Below are positions 1-7,191 of a stretch of 12,798 nt of DNA, in pieces. This DNA is from Proteobacteria bacterium UBA5122. GTDB lineage: Bacteria; Pseudomonadota; Gammaproteobacteria; Tenderiales; Tenderiaceae. The stretch's first letter is position 1; every line of letters starts with the position of its first letter. Both the position numbers and the translations under genes were made by a program. The notes beneath the pieces are model-generated. The model searched no databases, had not been told where the DNA came from, and worked only from the letters and a program-made list of their open reading frames with translations. The stretch lies in contig DHYU01000004.1 of the NCBI GenBank assembly GCA_002415485.1, positions 1 through 12,798 of the forward strand, written 5' to 3'.

Positions 1-1158
1 TTCGACATGGGCGGCACCTCGACCGATGTGGCGATGATCGACGGCGAACTGCGCCTGACCAACGAAGGCCGCATCGGCCCGTATCCGGTCGCCGTGCCGA
101 TGGTCGACATGCACACCATCGGCGCCGGCGGCGGCTCCATCGCCTGGCTCGACGACGGCGGCATGTTGCAGGTCGGCCCCGAGTCGGCGGGCGCCCATCC
201 CGGCCCGGCCTGTTACGGCCAGGGCGGCACACGCGCCACTGTCACCGACGCCAACCTGGTCCTGGGGCGCCTGCAAAGCCGCGCCTTTCTCGGCGGCAAG
301 ATGCAGCTGGACCTCGACGCCGCACGCAGCGCCATCGCCACACTGGCCGCACCGCTGGGGCTGAGCATCGAAGAGACCGCCGCTGGCATCATCCAGCTGG
401 CCGATGAACACATGGCGCAGGCGCTGCGCGTGATCTCGATCGAACGCGGCCACGATCCCAAACACTTCAGCCTGATGCCCTTTGGCGGCGCGGGTGGTCT
501 GCACGTCTGCGCGCTGGCCGAGGCCTTGGGCATGCACCGGGCGATCATCCCGATCCACGGCGGCGTATTGTCGGCCCTGGGCATGCTGGTGGCGCCACGC
601 AGCCGCGAACTGTCGCGCACCCTGGCCCGGCCCCTCGCCCAGTGCGATGCCGCGGAGTTGCAGCAGATGGCGCAGGCGTTACAACAACAGGCACAGCAGG
701 CCCTGGCCGCCGAGGGCGTCAGCGCCGCAGACATCGATAGTCGTTTTAGTCTCGATCTGCGTTATCACGGCCAGGCCTATCACTTGAATATCCGCTGGCA
801 GGCGGGGCAGTCACTGCACGACTACGCCCAGGCCTTTGAGGCGGCCCACGCCCAGCGTTATGGTCACCGCCTCGAACGGGCAGTGGAGATCGTCAATCTG
901 CGCTGCCGGGCGCAGGCACGTCAGCTCGACATCCAGCTGCCGCCACTCGCTGTGCATCCGACCATCGACCACGACAGCTGTCACCTACACGGCATCACCA
1001 GCGCAGTACCGCTACTGCAACGCAGCGCCCTGGCACCACAGCAACAGGTGACTGGACCTTGTGTGATTGTCGAACAGGTCGCCACCAGCTATCTCGCCGC
1101 AGGCTGGCAGGGGGTGGTGGATGACTACGGCAACATCCTGCTGACGAGGCAGGCTTAG
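1..1158 (+). CDS. Hydantoinase/oxoprolinase-family protein, HyuA-like (5' end outside window)
   Basis: The reading frame is open from the first base, so the gene starts before the window; 385 residues of what is usually a protein of about 650-700 residues are visible. The fragment opens with FDMGGTSTDVA, the glycine/threonine-rich ATP-binding loop of the N-methylhydantoinase A / 5-oxoprolinase / acetone carboxylase beta family. It continues with MPFGGAGGLHVCALAEALG (about residues 158-176) and HGGVLSALGMLVAP, both typical of this family. Such proteins use ATP to open or carboxylate cyclic amides or small ketones, usually with a HyuB partner. No HyuB gene follows here: the next gene is convergent, so a partner, if any, lies upstream. 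The substrate cannot be told from the sequence. The stop (TAG, 1156-1158) overlaps the stop of the convergent EAL-HDOD gene. Family assignment is firm, the specific reaction is not. Confidence 0.9.
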   Translation, partial: FDMGGTSTDVAMIDGELRLTNEGRIGPYPVAVPMVDMHTIGAGGGSIAWLDDGGMLQVGPESAGAHPGPACYGQGGTRATVTDANLVLGRLQSRAFLGGKMQLDLDAARSAIATLAAPLGLSIEETAAGIIQLADEHMAQALRVISIERGHDPKHFSLMPFGGAGGLHVCALAEALGMHRAIIPIHGGVLSALGMLVAPRSRELSRTLARPLAQCDAAELQQMAQALQQQAQQALAAEGVSAADIDSRFSLDLRYHGQAYHLNIRWQAGQSLHDYAQAFEAAHAQRYGHRLERAVEIVNLRCRAQARQLDIQLPPLAVHPTIDHDSCHLHGITSAVPLLQRSALAPQQQVTGPCVIVEQVATSYLAAGWQGVVDDYGNILLTRQA

Positions 1159-2369
1159 AAGTCGCCGATCAAGACCTGACAGGCCTGATTGGCCCAGGCG
1201 ACGGCGTGCAGATAACAGTCCTTCATCACCTTCTCATCAAGCCCCGCATAACGGGCCTCATCCCATTTGCCCTGCTCGTAGTTCAGCACACAGGCGAGGA
1301 TCTCGCCGCAGGTACCGACGTGTTCCAGCAGCGCCTGGTTCACATCCTCGGCCATGAACAGCGAATCGGTGACACTGGCCATCGGTATATCCAACAAGGC
1401 ATCGAGCACCGACAACAGGCCAACAGTAAAACAGGTATCGAGCGCCTCGTATTCGACCTTCTCCGCCAGCAGTTCACACATCTTGCCGCGCACCACCGCC
1501 GTCACCAGCAGCTCATTGGGCTTGTCACCGGCACGCGCCATCAACAACAGCGTCGCCCACTTCTTGATCGCATTGACACCGAGAAACACGATGCCACGCT
1601 GTATCGACTCGACCTGTTTCGGCAGGCCAAAAAACGCAGAGTTGATGTAGAGCAATAATTTATAACTGAGGGCGACATCCCGCGTGATCAGTTCTTCCAG
1701 CTTGGAGACAGCCACGTGCGGCTTTTGCAACTCGGCCAGCAATTGCACCATCGCCAGTTTGTTGCTCGGCACACGCGGGCGCTTCACTTCCTTTGGTTTG
1801 CAGAAGAAGTCGCCCTGAAACAGATTAAAACCAAGCTCCTTGCACAGCAGGAATTGCTCCTGGGTCGCGACGTGATTGGCCAAGACCTTGAGACGATCGA
1901 ATTTTGCCAGCGCCTTGACGTAGGAGCGCAGCTGCAGCTCGTCCTTGTCACGCACATCGAGCTTGATGACCCTCGCCAATTCCAACAACACCGTGTTGTT
2001 GCTCACCAAGGCCTGCTCACCCACAGCGACCGTGTAGCCAAGACGACTGATGCGAATCAGATTCTGTACTACGTCGGGCGAGACCTCGTCCATCACCTCG
2101 ATCACCACCCGGTCGGCTGGCAGCGGGATCGACAGGTGCCCTTCCAGAAATGGCGCGCTCAAGACCAGATAGGCCTGCTTGCCGCCCACGATATGCTCCA
2201 AGCCCATGTCGGCAATCGCGCTCAAGACCTGCTCTGCCTCGGATACACCCTCGGCGGAGTTGTGGTGATAAAACAACTCATAGGCCAGGACATGTAGAGT
2301 GCGGCTATAGATCGGCTGGCGGATCACATGGATGTCGGCCATCGGCTCGGTGTTCAGTGTAAGTTCCAT
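1155..2369 (-). CDS. EAL-HDOD signalling protein with degenerate EAL domain (YuxH/CdgJ type)
   Basis: This 404-residue protein has two domains. Residues about 12-192 are EAL-like: the family's early QPI (18-20) is kept, but the EAL signature reads YEL (30-32), the region expected to hold the DDFG metal-binding motif reads AVGEQ (115-119), and the end reads FQGDFFCKP. Residues about 200-395 form an HDOD domain (SNKLAMVQLLAEL, then a stretch around 227-280 ending KKWATLLLMA). In characterised relatives this architecture controls motility or biofilm traits; most degenerate EAL domains do not hydrolyse cyclic-di-GMP, and HDOD domains lack HD-GYP catalytic residues, so a binding or scaffold role in the cytoplasm is the best inference. 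Neither possible start has a good Shine-Dalgarno; Met10 (2342) is an alternative. It lies 50 nt after mgtE on the same strand, with a palindrome in the gap. Confidence 0.88.
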   Translation of the reverse strand: MELTLNTEPMADIHVIRQPIYSRTLHVLAYELFYHHNSAEGVSEAEQVLSAIADMGLEHIVGGKQAYLVLSAPFLEGHLSIPLPADRVVIEVMDEVSPDVVQNLIRISRLGYTVAVGEQALVSNNTVLLELARVIKLDVRDKDELQLRSYVKALAKFDRLKVLANHVATQEQFLLCKELGFNLFQGDFFCKPKEVKRPRVPSNKLAMVQLLAELQKPHVAVSKLEELITRDVALSYKLLLYINSAFFGLPKQVESIQRGIVFLGVNAIKKWATLLLMARAGDKPNELLVTAVVRGKMCELLAEKVEYEALDTCFTVGLLSVLDALLDIPMASVTDSLFMAEDVNQALLEHVGTCGEILACVLNYEQGKWDEARYAGLDEKVMKDCYLHAVAWANQACQVLIGDF

Positions 2370-2378
2370 ATGGATATT

Positions 2379-2399
2379 TATCGGCCAACATTACCGATA
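2379..2399. repeat. Palindrome upstream of the EAL-HDOD gene
   Basis: TATCGG (2379-2384) and CCGATA (2394-2399) form a perfect 6 bp inverted repeat around a 9 nt spacer. It ends 10 nt before the EAL-HDOD start, in the 50 nt A+T-rich gap after mgtE. It could be an operator half-site pair or a small leader hairpin that affects translation. No T-run follows it on the minus strand, so it does not look like an intrinsic terminator. The repeat is seen directly; its function is a guess. Confidence 0.35.
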
Positions 2400-2419
2400 T
2401 CTAATATTTCCCCAATAAT

Positions 2420-3787
2420 TCAAATTAGTAGCAAGGTCGCCAGGCCCAGAAAGGCGAAAAAGCCGACGACATCGGTCACCGTGGTCAACACCACCGACGA
2501 GGACAGCGCCGGGTCGATCCCCATGCGCTGCATCAGCAGCGGGATCGTGGCCCCGGCCAACGCCGCCGCCACCAGGTTGATGATCAACGCCAGGGCGATG
2601 ATCAGGCCGATCATGTAATCGCCGAACCACAGGGTCGAGATCACGGCCACCACAATGGACCACACTAGGCCATTGAGGCCGCCGACCGCCAGCTCTTTCA
2701 GCATGATGCGGCGGGCATTGGCATCGCCGATATAACCCAGCGCCATGCCGCGAATGACCAGCGTCAGCGTCTGGCTACCGGCGATACCGCCCATGCTGGC
2801 GACGATCGGCATCAACACCGCCAGCGCGACGACCTTTTCGATCGTCGCATCAAACAAGCCAATCACCCACGAGGCGAGAAAGGCCGTCGCCAGGTTCACG
2901 CCCAGCCATATGCCGCGGCGACGCGAGCTGGTGGCTACCGGCGCGAAGATGTCGTCCTCCTCATCCAGACCGGCCATGCTCATGATCGAATGCTCGGCCT
3001 CGTCGCGGATAACATCGACCACGTCGTCGATGGTGATCCGCCCCACCAGCTTGCCGTTCTCATCGACCACCGGCGCCGAGATCAGGTCGCGCCGCTCAAA
3101 CAAGGCCGCCACCTCTTTGGCGGGCATCGTCGCCGGGATCGGCTCGATATCACGCTCCATCAACTTGCCGACCGTCATGCTCGGGTCCTTGGTCAGCAGC
3201 GTGGCCAAGGACAACAGTCCGAGATAACGATCGCCGCGATTGACCACCACCAGATAGTCGGTCATCTCCGGCAGCTCACCGCGCAGACGCAGGTAACGCA
3301 GCACCACATCCAGCGTCACGTTGGGACGCACGGTGATGGTATCGACGTTCATCAGACCACCGGCGGTGTCTTCCTGATATGACAACACCGACTCGAGGCG
3401 GAAGCGGTCCTGATCGCCCATCGAGTGCAACACCTCTCGGATGACGTGTTCGGGCAGGTCCTGGATGATGTCGGCGAGGTCGTCGGTGTCGAGGCCTTCG
3501 GCGGCGGCGACCAGCTCTTCCGGCGCCATGTCGTGGATCAGCTTGGCCCGCACATCGTCGTTGACGTAGAGCAGTACGTCACCGTCCTTCTCCTTGTCGA
3601 CCAGTTCCCACACCAGCTCACGTTCGCCGGGCGGCAACGATTCCAACAGATGGGCGATTTCGGCCGGATGCAGCTCATTTACCATCTGCCGGATATTGAA
3701 CAGATGGCCGCTTTCCAGGGCCTCGGCAAAACTACGCAGGCGCGTATTCGAGGTTTCTTGTTCTCTGGAGTCTGGCATGGGAGACAT
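2420..3787 (-). CDS. mgtE: Magnesium channel/transporter MgtE
   Basis: The 455-residue product has the full MgtE layout. An N-terminal helical domain (about 15-140) contains LHPAEIAHLLESLP. A CBS pair follows (about 142-265, starting TAGGLMNVDTITVRP and ending with the GRITIDDVVDVI stretch). The membrane domain from about 293 to 455 has roughly five hydrophobic segments. The pore motif PIVASMGGIAGSQTLTL (327-343) and TDVVGFF with Asp439, matching the Mg2+-site aspartate of the Thermus protein, are present. It would let Mg2+ (possibly Co2+) into the cytoplasm, gated by Mg2+ bound to the CBS and N domains. The gene sits 119 nt after ptsI, the usual neighbour in this type of locus, but the gap allows its own promoter. 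No strong Shine-Dalgarno precedes the start; Met4 (3778) is an alternative. The Ile in GGIAG in place of Asn is, from memory, common in proteobacterial members. Confidence 0.96.
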   Translation of the reverse strand: MSPMPDSREQETSNTRLRSFAEALESGHLFNIRQMVNELHPAEIAHLLESLPPGERELVWELVDKEKDGDVLLYVNDDVRAKLIHDMAPEELVAAAEGLDTDDLADIIQDLPEHVIREVLHSMGDQDRFRLESVLSYQEDTAGGLMNVDTITVRPNVTLDVVLRYLRLRGELPEMTDYLVVVNRGDRYLGLLSLATLLTKDPSMTVGKLMERDIEPIPATMPAKEVAALFERRDLISAPVVDENGKLVGRITIDDVVDVIRDEAEHSIMSMAGLDEEDDIFAPVATSSRRRGIWLGVNLATAFLASWVIGLFDATIEKVVALAVLMPIVASMGGIAGSQTLTLVIRGMALGYIGDANARRIMLKELAVGGLNGLVWSIVVAVISTLWFGDYMIGLIIALALIINLVAAALAGATIPLLMQRMGIDPALSSSVVLTTVTDVVGFFAFLGLATLLLI

Positions 3788-3906
3788 CTACGGCTGCGGG
3801 CAACGAAAGGATTGCCTCATTCTAAGTTGCTCGCCAATGGCTTACCACCCCTGCACGGAGAATTTAATGGATTAACGCAGAAGACAACTCAACAAACACA
3901 CCACCA
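3788..3906 (-). other. ptsI-mgtE intergenic gap with a small hairpin
   Basis: This 119 nt stretch has no gene and is more A+T-rich than its neighbours. Close to mgtE, GGCAAC (3799-3804) and ATTGCC (3811-3816) can pair, with one G-T wobble, around a 6 nt loop, 11 nt before the mgtE start. I found no convincing -35/-10 pair, no T-run terminator for ptsI, and the gap is short for a Mg2+ M-box riboswitch. A weak promoter or leader element for mgtE is possible but not shown. Confidence 0.3.
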
Positions 3907-5652
3907 TCACAGCGCGTTGATCCGCTCCAGCATACGCTCAACCTCACCGGCAGAGGCAGCACGCAATGCGCGTCGCGCTCGACGTTCCACCGCTGCCACA
4001 TCTGTCGACTGCACGATACGTTTTACTTCCGGCAACATCATCGGCTGCATGCTGAACTCACGCAGCCCCAGCCCCAACAGCAAACGGGTAAAACGCGGCT
4101 CACCGGCCATCTCGCCACACATGGAGACCGGAATACCGGCCTTGCGCCCGGCCTTGAGCGTTATATCAATCAAACGCAACACCCCCGGATGCAGGGGTTG
4201 GTATAGGTAGTTGACGGCATGATCCAAACGATCCGCCGCCATCGTGTACTGAATCAGATCATTGGTACCGATCGAGAAGAAATCGAGATGGCGCGCCAAG
4301 GCATCGGCGATCAAGGCCGCGGCGGGCACCTCGATCATGCAGCCGATCGGCATCGACTCATCAAAGGCGCGACCTTCCGCAATCAGCTCCTGGCGCGCCT
4401 GATCCAATAACTCCAGCGCCTGCAACACTTCGTGTTCCGTGGCGATCATCGGCAGCATCAGACTCACCGGGCCATCGGCCGACGCCCGCAGGATCGCCCG
4501 CAGTTGCGCCTTGAACATATCGCCATCGCGCAGGCACAGGCGTATTGCACGCGCGCCCAGCGCCGGGTTCAGACCCGCCTCAGCGCCACTCTCGATGCGC
4601 AGATCACTGGGAAGATTTTTATCCGCCCCCAGGTCCAAGGTACGAATGGTCAGCGGCGCACCTTTGAGGCTACGTACCACCTTGCGATACGCCAGATACT
4701 GCTCCTGTTCATCAGGCAGGCTGCTGCGATTCAAAAACAAAAACTCGGTGCGAAACAGACCCACGCCCTTGGCACCGACGCGCTTGGCAGCACTCAGGTC
4801 TTCCGTTAACTCTGCATTGGCCAACAGCGCGACCGGCAGACCATCGCGACTGATCGACGGCAGTTGTTTGAGTTTGGCCAGATCCGCCTGGTGGCGACGA
4901 TCTGCCGTCTGCCGCTTGCGAAACAACTCCAACGCAGACGGTTCAAGCCCGGCCAATACCTCACCAAAACTGCCATCCACCACCAACACATCGTCATGCC
5001 GCACATACCGCAGCGCATGCTGCACGCCGACCACGGCGGGGATACCCAAACTGCGCGCCAGAATCGTGGTGTGTGAAGTCGGGCCACCCAACTCGGTGAC
5101 AAAGGCGGCAACGCCTTGGTGTTGCATCATCACCGTATCGGCAGGCGACAGGTCATCGGCGACGATGATGCAACCGTGCAAATCATCGGCGGCGCCCGCT
5201 TGATCGCGCTCATTCATCAAGGCGCGCTGGATGCGCGTCACCACATGTTCGACATCGTCCTTGCGTGTGCGCAGGTACGCATCATCCATCGCATCAAACA
5301 CTGCGACCAGGGCGTCACGCTGCAGCTTGAGCGCCCACTCGGCATTACAACGACGCTCACGAATCAGTTGCTGCGGCACTTGCGACAAGGCCGAGTCTTC
5401 CAGCATTAACAAATGGCTGTCTATAAACGATGCGATGTCGACACTGGTCGTCACCGGAATCTGCGCCCGCAGCTCAGCCAGTTGCTGACTGGCCACACGC
5501 AAGGCTTGTTGGAAACGCATCAGTTCGTCGTCGATTTGCGACGGCGCGAGGGTGTATTCACGAATATTGAGTCGATTGTGTTGCAGGACACGGACCGGGC
5601 CGATCGCGACCCCACGCGACACGCCAACGCCTTTCAGCCCCAGCGCCGCCAT
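3907..5652 (-). CDS. ptsI: Phosphoenolpyruvate-protein phosphotransferase (enzyme I)
   Basis: The 581-residue protein is a full-length enzyme I, which autophosphorylates with PEP and passes the phosphate to HPr in the cytoplasm. The N-terminal HPr-binding and phosphohistidine domains run to about 240, with the active His194 in GGPTSHTTILAR (189-200). The C-terminal PEP-binding barrel has GLFRTEFLF (298-306), Glu441 and Asp465 (GTNDLIQYT) as metal ligands, and the proton-donor Cys512 in SMCGEMAGEP. There is no N-terminal GAF domain, so it is the PtsI form rather than the GAF-containing PtsP (EI-Ntr) form that feeds the nitrogen PTS in enterobacteria and pseudomonads. It starts 3 nt after ptsH, implying translational coupling. 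Its phosphate acceptors in the window are HPr, the IIA-Man protein and PtsN. Confidence 0.96.
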   Translation of the reverse strand: MAALGLKGVGVSRGVAIGPVRVLQHNRLNIREYTLAPSQIDDELMRFQQALRVASQQLAELRAQIPVTTSVDIASFIDSHLLMLEDSALSQVPQQLIRERRCNAEWALKLQRDALVAVFDAMDDAYLRTRKDDVEHVVTRIQRALMNERDQAGAADDLHGCIIVADDLSPADTVMMQHQGVAAFVTELGGPTSHTTILARSLGIPAVVGVQHALRYVRHDDVLVVDGSFGEVLAGLEPSALELFRKRQTADRRHQADLAKLKQLPSISRDGLPVALLANAELTEDLSAAKRVGAKGVGLFRTEFLFLNRSSLPDEQEQYLAYRKVVRSLKGAPLTIRTLDLGADKNLPSDLRIESGAEAGLNPALGARAIRLCLRDGDMFKAQLRAILRASADGPVSLMLPMIATEHEVLQALELLDQARQELIAEGRAFDESMPIGCMIEVPAAALIADALARHLDFFSIGTNDLIQYTMAADRLDHAVNYLYQPLHPGVLRLIDITLKAGRKAGIPVSMCGEMAGEPRFTRLLLGLGLREFSMQPMMLPEVKRIVQSTDVAAVERRARRALRAASAGEVERMLERINAL

Positions 5653-5655
5653 CCG

Positions 5656-5925
5656 CTATTCGGCCTCGTCGAAACGCCGGGCAATCAATGCCGTCAGCGC
5701 CTGATAGGCCTCACTTTCATCTTCACCTTCTATCGACAACTGCAAGGTGGTGCCTTTGCTGGCAGCGAGCAACATAATGCCCATCACACTCTTGCCATTG
5801 GCGCGGCGCTCGCCTTTTTTAAGCTCAACACTCGATGCAAAGGTCTGCGCCAATTTGACAAACTTGGAGGCCGCACGTGCATGCAGGCCCAGTTTATTGA
5901 TGATCTCGACGGGTTCACTGATCAT
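5656..5925 (-). CDS. ptsH: Phosphocarrier protein HPr (Ntr/fructose-type)
   Basis: The 89-residue protein carries phosphate from enzyme I to the IIA proteins. With the start at 5925 the active histidine falls exactly at position 15 (NKLGLHARAA, 10-19), the classical HPr numbering, and Ser46 lies in NGKSVMGIM (43-51), the target site of HPr kinase. That numbering, plus GGGGG (5931-5935) five bases upstream as a ribosome-binding site, decides the start over longer in-frame options reaching 5982. The start overlaps the end of the IIA gene by 11 nt, and ptsI follows after 3 nt. With no IIB/IIC permease genes nearby, it most likely serves regulation rather than sugar uptake. NPr is an equally good name. 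Confidence 0.95.
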   Translation of the reverse strand: MISEPVEIINKLGLHARAASKFVKLAQTFASSVELKKGERRANGKSVMGIMLLAASKGTTLQLSIEGEDESEAYQALTALIARRFDEAE

Positions 5926-6337
5926 TCGCGCCCCCATTCTGCGAGCGCTCGCATTCACAGATAAAAATGCCATCACGACCACCGCTGGTCGCCTTGCTGG
6001 CCATTTCCTGCAAACCCAGTTGCGGATAATTCAGGACACGGATCAGCATCGGCAGATTAATCCCTGCCACCACCAATACATTGTCATGCTGCACCAAACG
6101 ATTGGCGACATTGCTCGGCGTCGAGCCATACATATCCGTCAACACCAACACACCATCGCCTTGATCCAGGTGACGCAATGCCTGCTCTGCCTTGAGGATC
6201 ACATCCTCCGGCTGGCAGCCAGGTGATACCGATAACAACTCCATTGCAATCGGACACACACCCAACATCGTCATCGCTGTCTCCATCAGCGCAGCACCGA
6301 TGTTGTCATGGGTAACAACCAAGACTCCTACCGTCAT
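5915..6337 (-). CDS. PTS EIIA component, mannose/fructose family (ManX-like, stand-alone)
   Basis: This 140-residue protein matches the IIA domain of the mannose family. It has the N-terminal strand VGVLVVTHDNIG with phospho-accepting His10, then GDGVLVLTDMYGSTPSNVAN (110-129 at the DNA-independent protein scale, roughly residues 60-80), the conserved D-GSTPSN loop, and a VAGINLPMLIRVLNY helix. In sugar transport such a domain hands phosphate to IIB, but no IIB, IIC or IID gene is present. Stand-alone copies between rapZ and ptsH are common in proteobacteria and are regarded as regulatory. Its start overlaps the rapZ stop as ATGA (6334-6337), and its end overlaps the ptsH start by 11 nt. Its partner and regulatory output are not known from the sequence. 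Confidence 0.93.
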   Translation of the reverse strand: MTVGVLVVTHDNIGAALMETAMTMLGVCPIAMELLSVSPGCQPEDVILKAEQALRHLDQGDGVLVLTDMYGSTPSNVANRLVQHDNVLVVAGINLPMLIRVLNYPQLGLQEMASKATSGGRDGIFICECERSQNGGANDQ

Positions 6338-7191
6338 GAAGGTAACTCCCGATGACGCAACAACACCCTCCGTCCCTGTTCGGCGAAGGTATCCGATAAA
6401 CGTTTGGCCATATACACCGAACGATGCTGGCCACCCGTACAGCCAATCGCAACCGTAATATAGGAGCGGTTGTCGGCCTCAAAATGAGGCAACCAGCGCC
6501 CGAGCATGGACTTCAGATCATGATACATCTCGGTAAACAACGGTTGGGCCGATAAAAAACGCTGCACCGATTCATCCATTCCCGTTGACGCCCGCAACTC
6601 GGGCACCCAATGCGGATTGGGCAGACAACGGATGTCGAACACAAAGTCGGCGTCCACCGGCACACCGTGTTTAAAACCAAAAGACAAAAAGGTCAGTGAC
6701 AGCCCCTTGCTCTTGCGCACCATGTGATCCGAGATCTGATCGCGCAGTTGATGTACGTTGCTGTGGCTGGTATCGAGATTCAGGTCGGCGCTCGATGACA
6801 GCACCGACAATACCTTGCGTTCTTTTTTGATCGCCTCAGGCAGCGACAGCTTGTCGCCTGTCAGTGGGTGTTTGCGTCGGGTTTCGCTGAAGCGTTTGAT
6901 CAGCGTGGCGTCGTCGGCCTGCAAAAAGATGATCTCGGTCTCGACACCCTTGCCTTTGATCTCGGACATCAGATCCGGAAAGTTCTGGAAATCTTCGCTC
7001 AGATTACGGGCATCGATCCCCACCGCCGCACACTCGTAGTTGTGCTGATGCAGGTAGGTCATCTCATTGGCGAACGCCGTCAACAACGACAGCGGCAAGT
7101 TATCGATGCAATAGCAGCCGAGGTCTTCGAGGGCATTGAGCGCGACACTCTTGCCCGAACCAGATAAGCCGCTTACCACCAACAGCTTCAT
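6334..7191 (-). CDS. rapZ: RNase adapter / nucleotide-binding protein RapZ (YvcJ family)
   Basis: The 285-residue product matches RapZ in length and motifs. It has the Walker A GLSGSGKS (8-15), GIDARN (58-63) in the ATPase domain, then the C-terminal domain with SFGFKHG (170-176), DIRCLPNPHW (186-195) and GCTGGQHRSVYMA (250-262). In E. coli RapZ binds the small RNA GlmZ and presents it to RNase E, tuning GlmS and so amino-sugar supply for the envelope; in other bacteria the family's role is less clear. The protein ends RHRELPS, without the basic Lys-Arg-Lys cluster at the tail of the E. coli protein that helps bind RNA. It overlaps hprK and the IIA gene by 4 nt (ATGA) on each side, so translation is probably coupled. 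Confidence 0.95.
   Translation of the reverse strand: MKLLVVSGLSGSGKSVALNALEDLGCYCIDNLPLSLLTAFANEMTYLHQHNYECAAVGIDARNLSEDFQNFPDLMSEIKGKGVETEIIFLQADDATLIKRFSETRRKHPLTGDKLSLPEAIKKERKVLSVLSSSADLNLDTSHSNVHQLRDQISDHMVRKSKGLSLTFLSFGFKHGVPVDADFVFDIRCLPNPHWVPELRASTGMDESVQRFLSAQPLFTEMYHDLKSMLGRWLPHFEADNRSYITVAIGCTGGQHRSVYMAKRLSDTFAEQGRRVLLRHRELPS

Noticed and set aside
327..336. Ile in place of Asn in the MgtE pore motif GGIAG as a functional defect (protein residues given)
   Set aside because: As far as I recall many proteobacterial MgtE proteins have GGIAG or GGVAG, and the key Asp439 is kept.
213..734. Minus-strand frame of 173 codons inside the HyuA-like gene
   Set aside because: It is Cys/Ala/Arg-rich low-complexity translation, antisense to a recognisable conserved protein.
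2391..2663. Minus-strand frame of 90 codons overlapping the end of mgtE
   Set aside because: It is a His/Asp/Gly-rich shadow of the mgtE coding region in another frame.
3788..3906. Mg2+ riboswitch (M-box) upstream of mgtE
   Set aside because: The gap is 119 nt and shows only a short hairpin; the expected multi-stem aptamer plus terminator does not seem to fit.
3425..5203. Long plus-strand open frames (about 261 and 254 codons) opposite mgtE/ptsI
   Set aside because: They lie antisense to well-conserved ptsI and mgtE, have no family motifs and no ribosome-binding site; G+C-rich codon bias on the other strand explains them.
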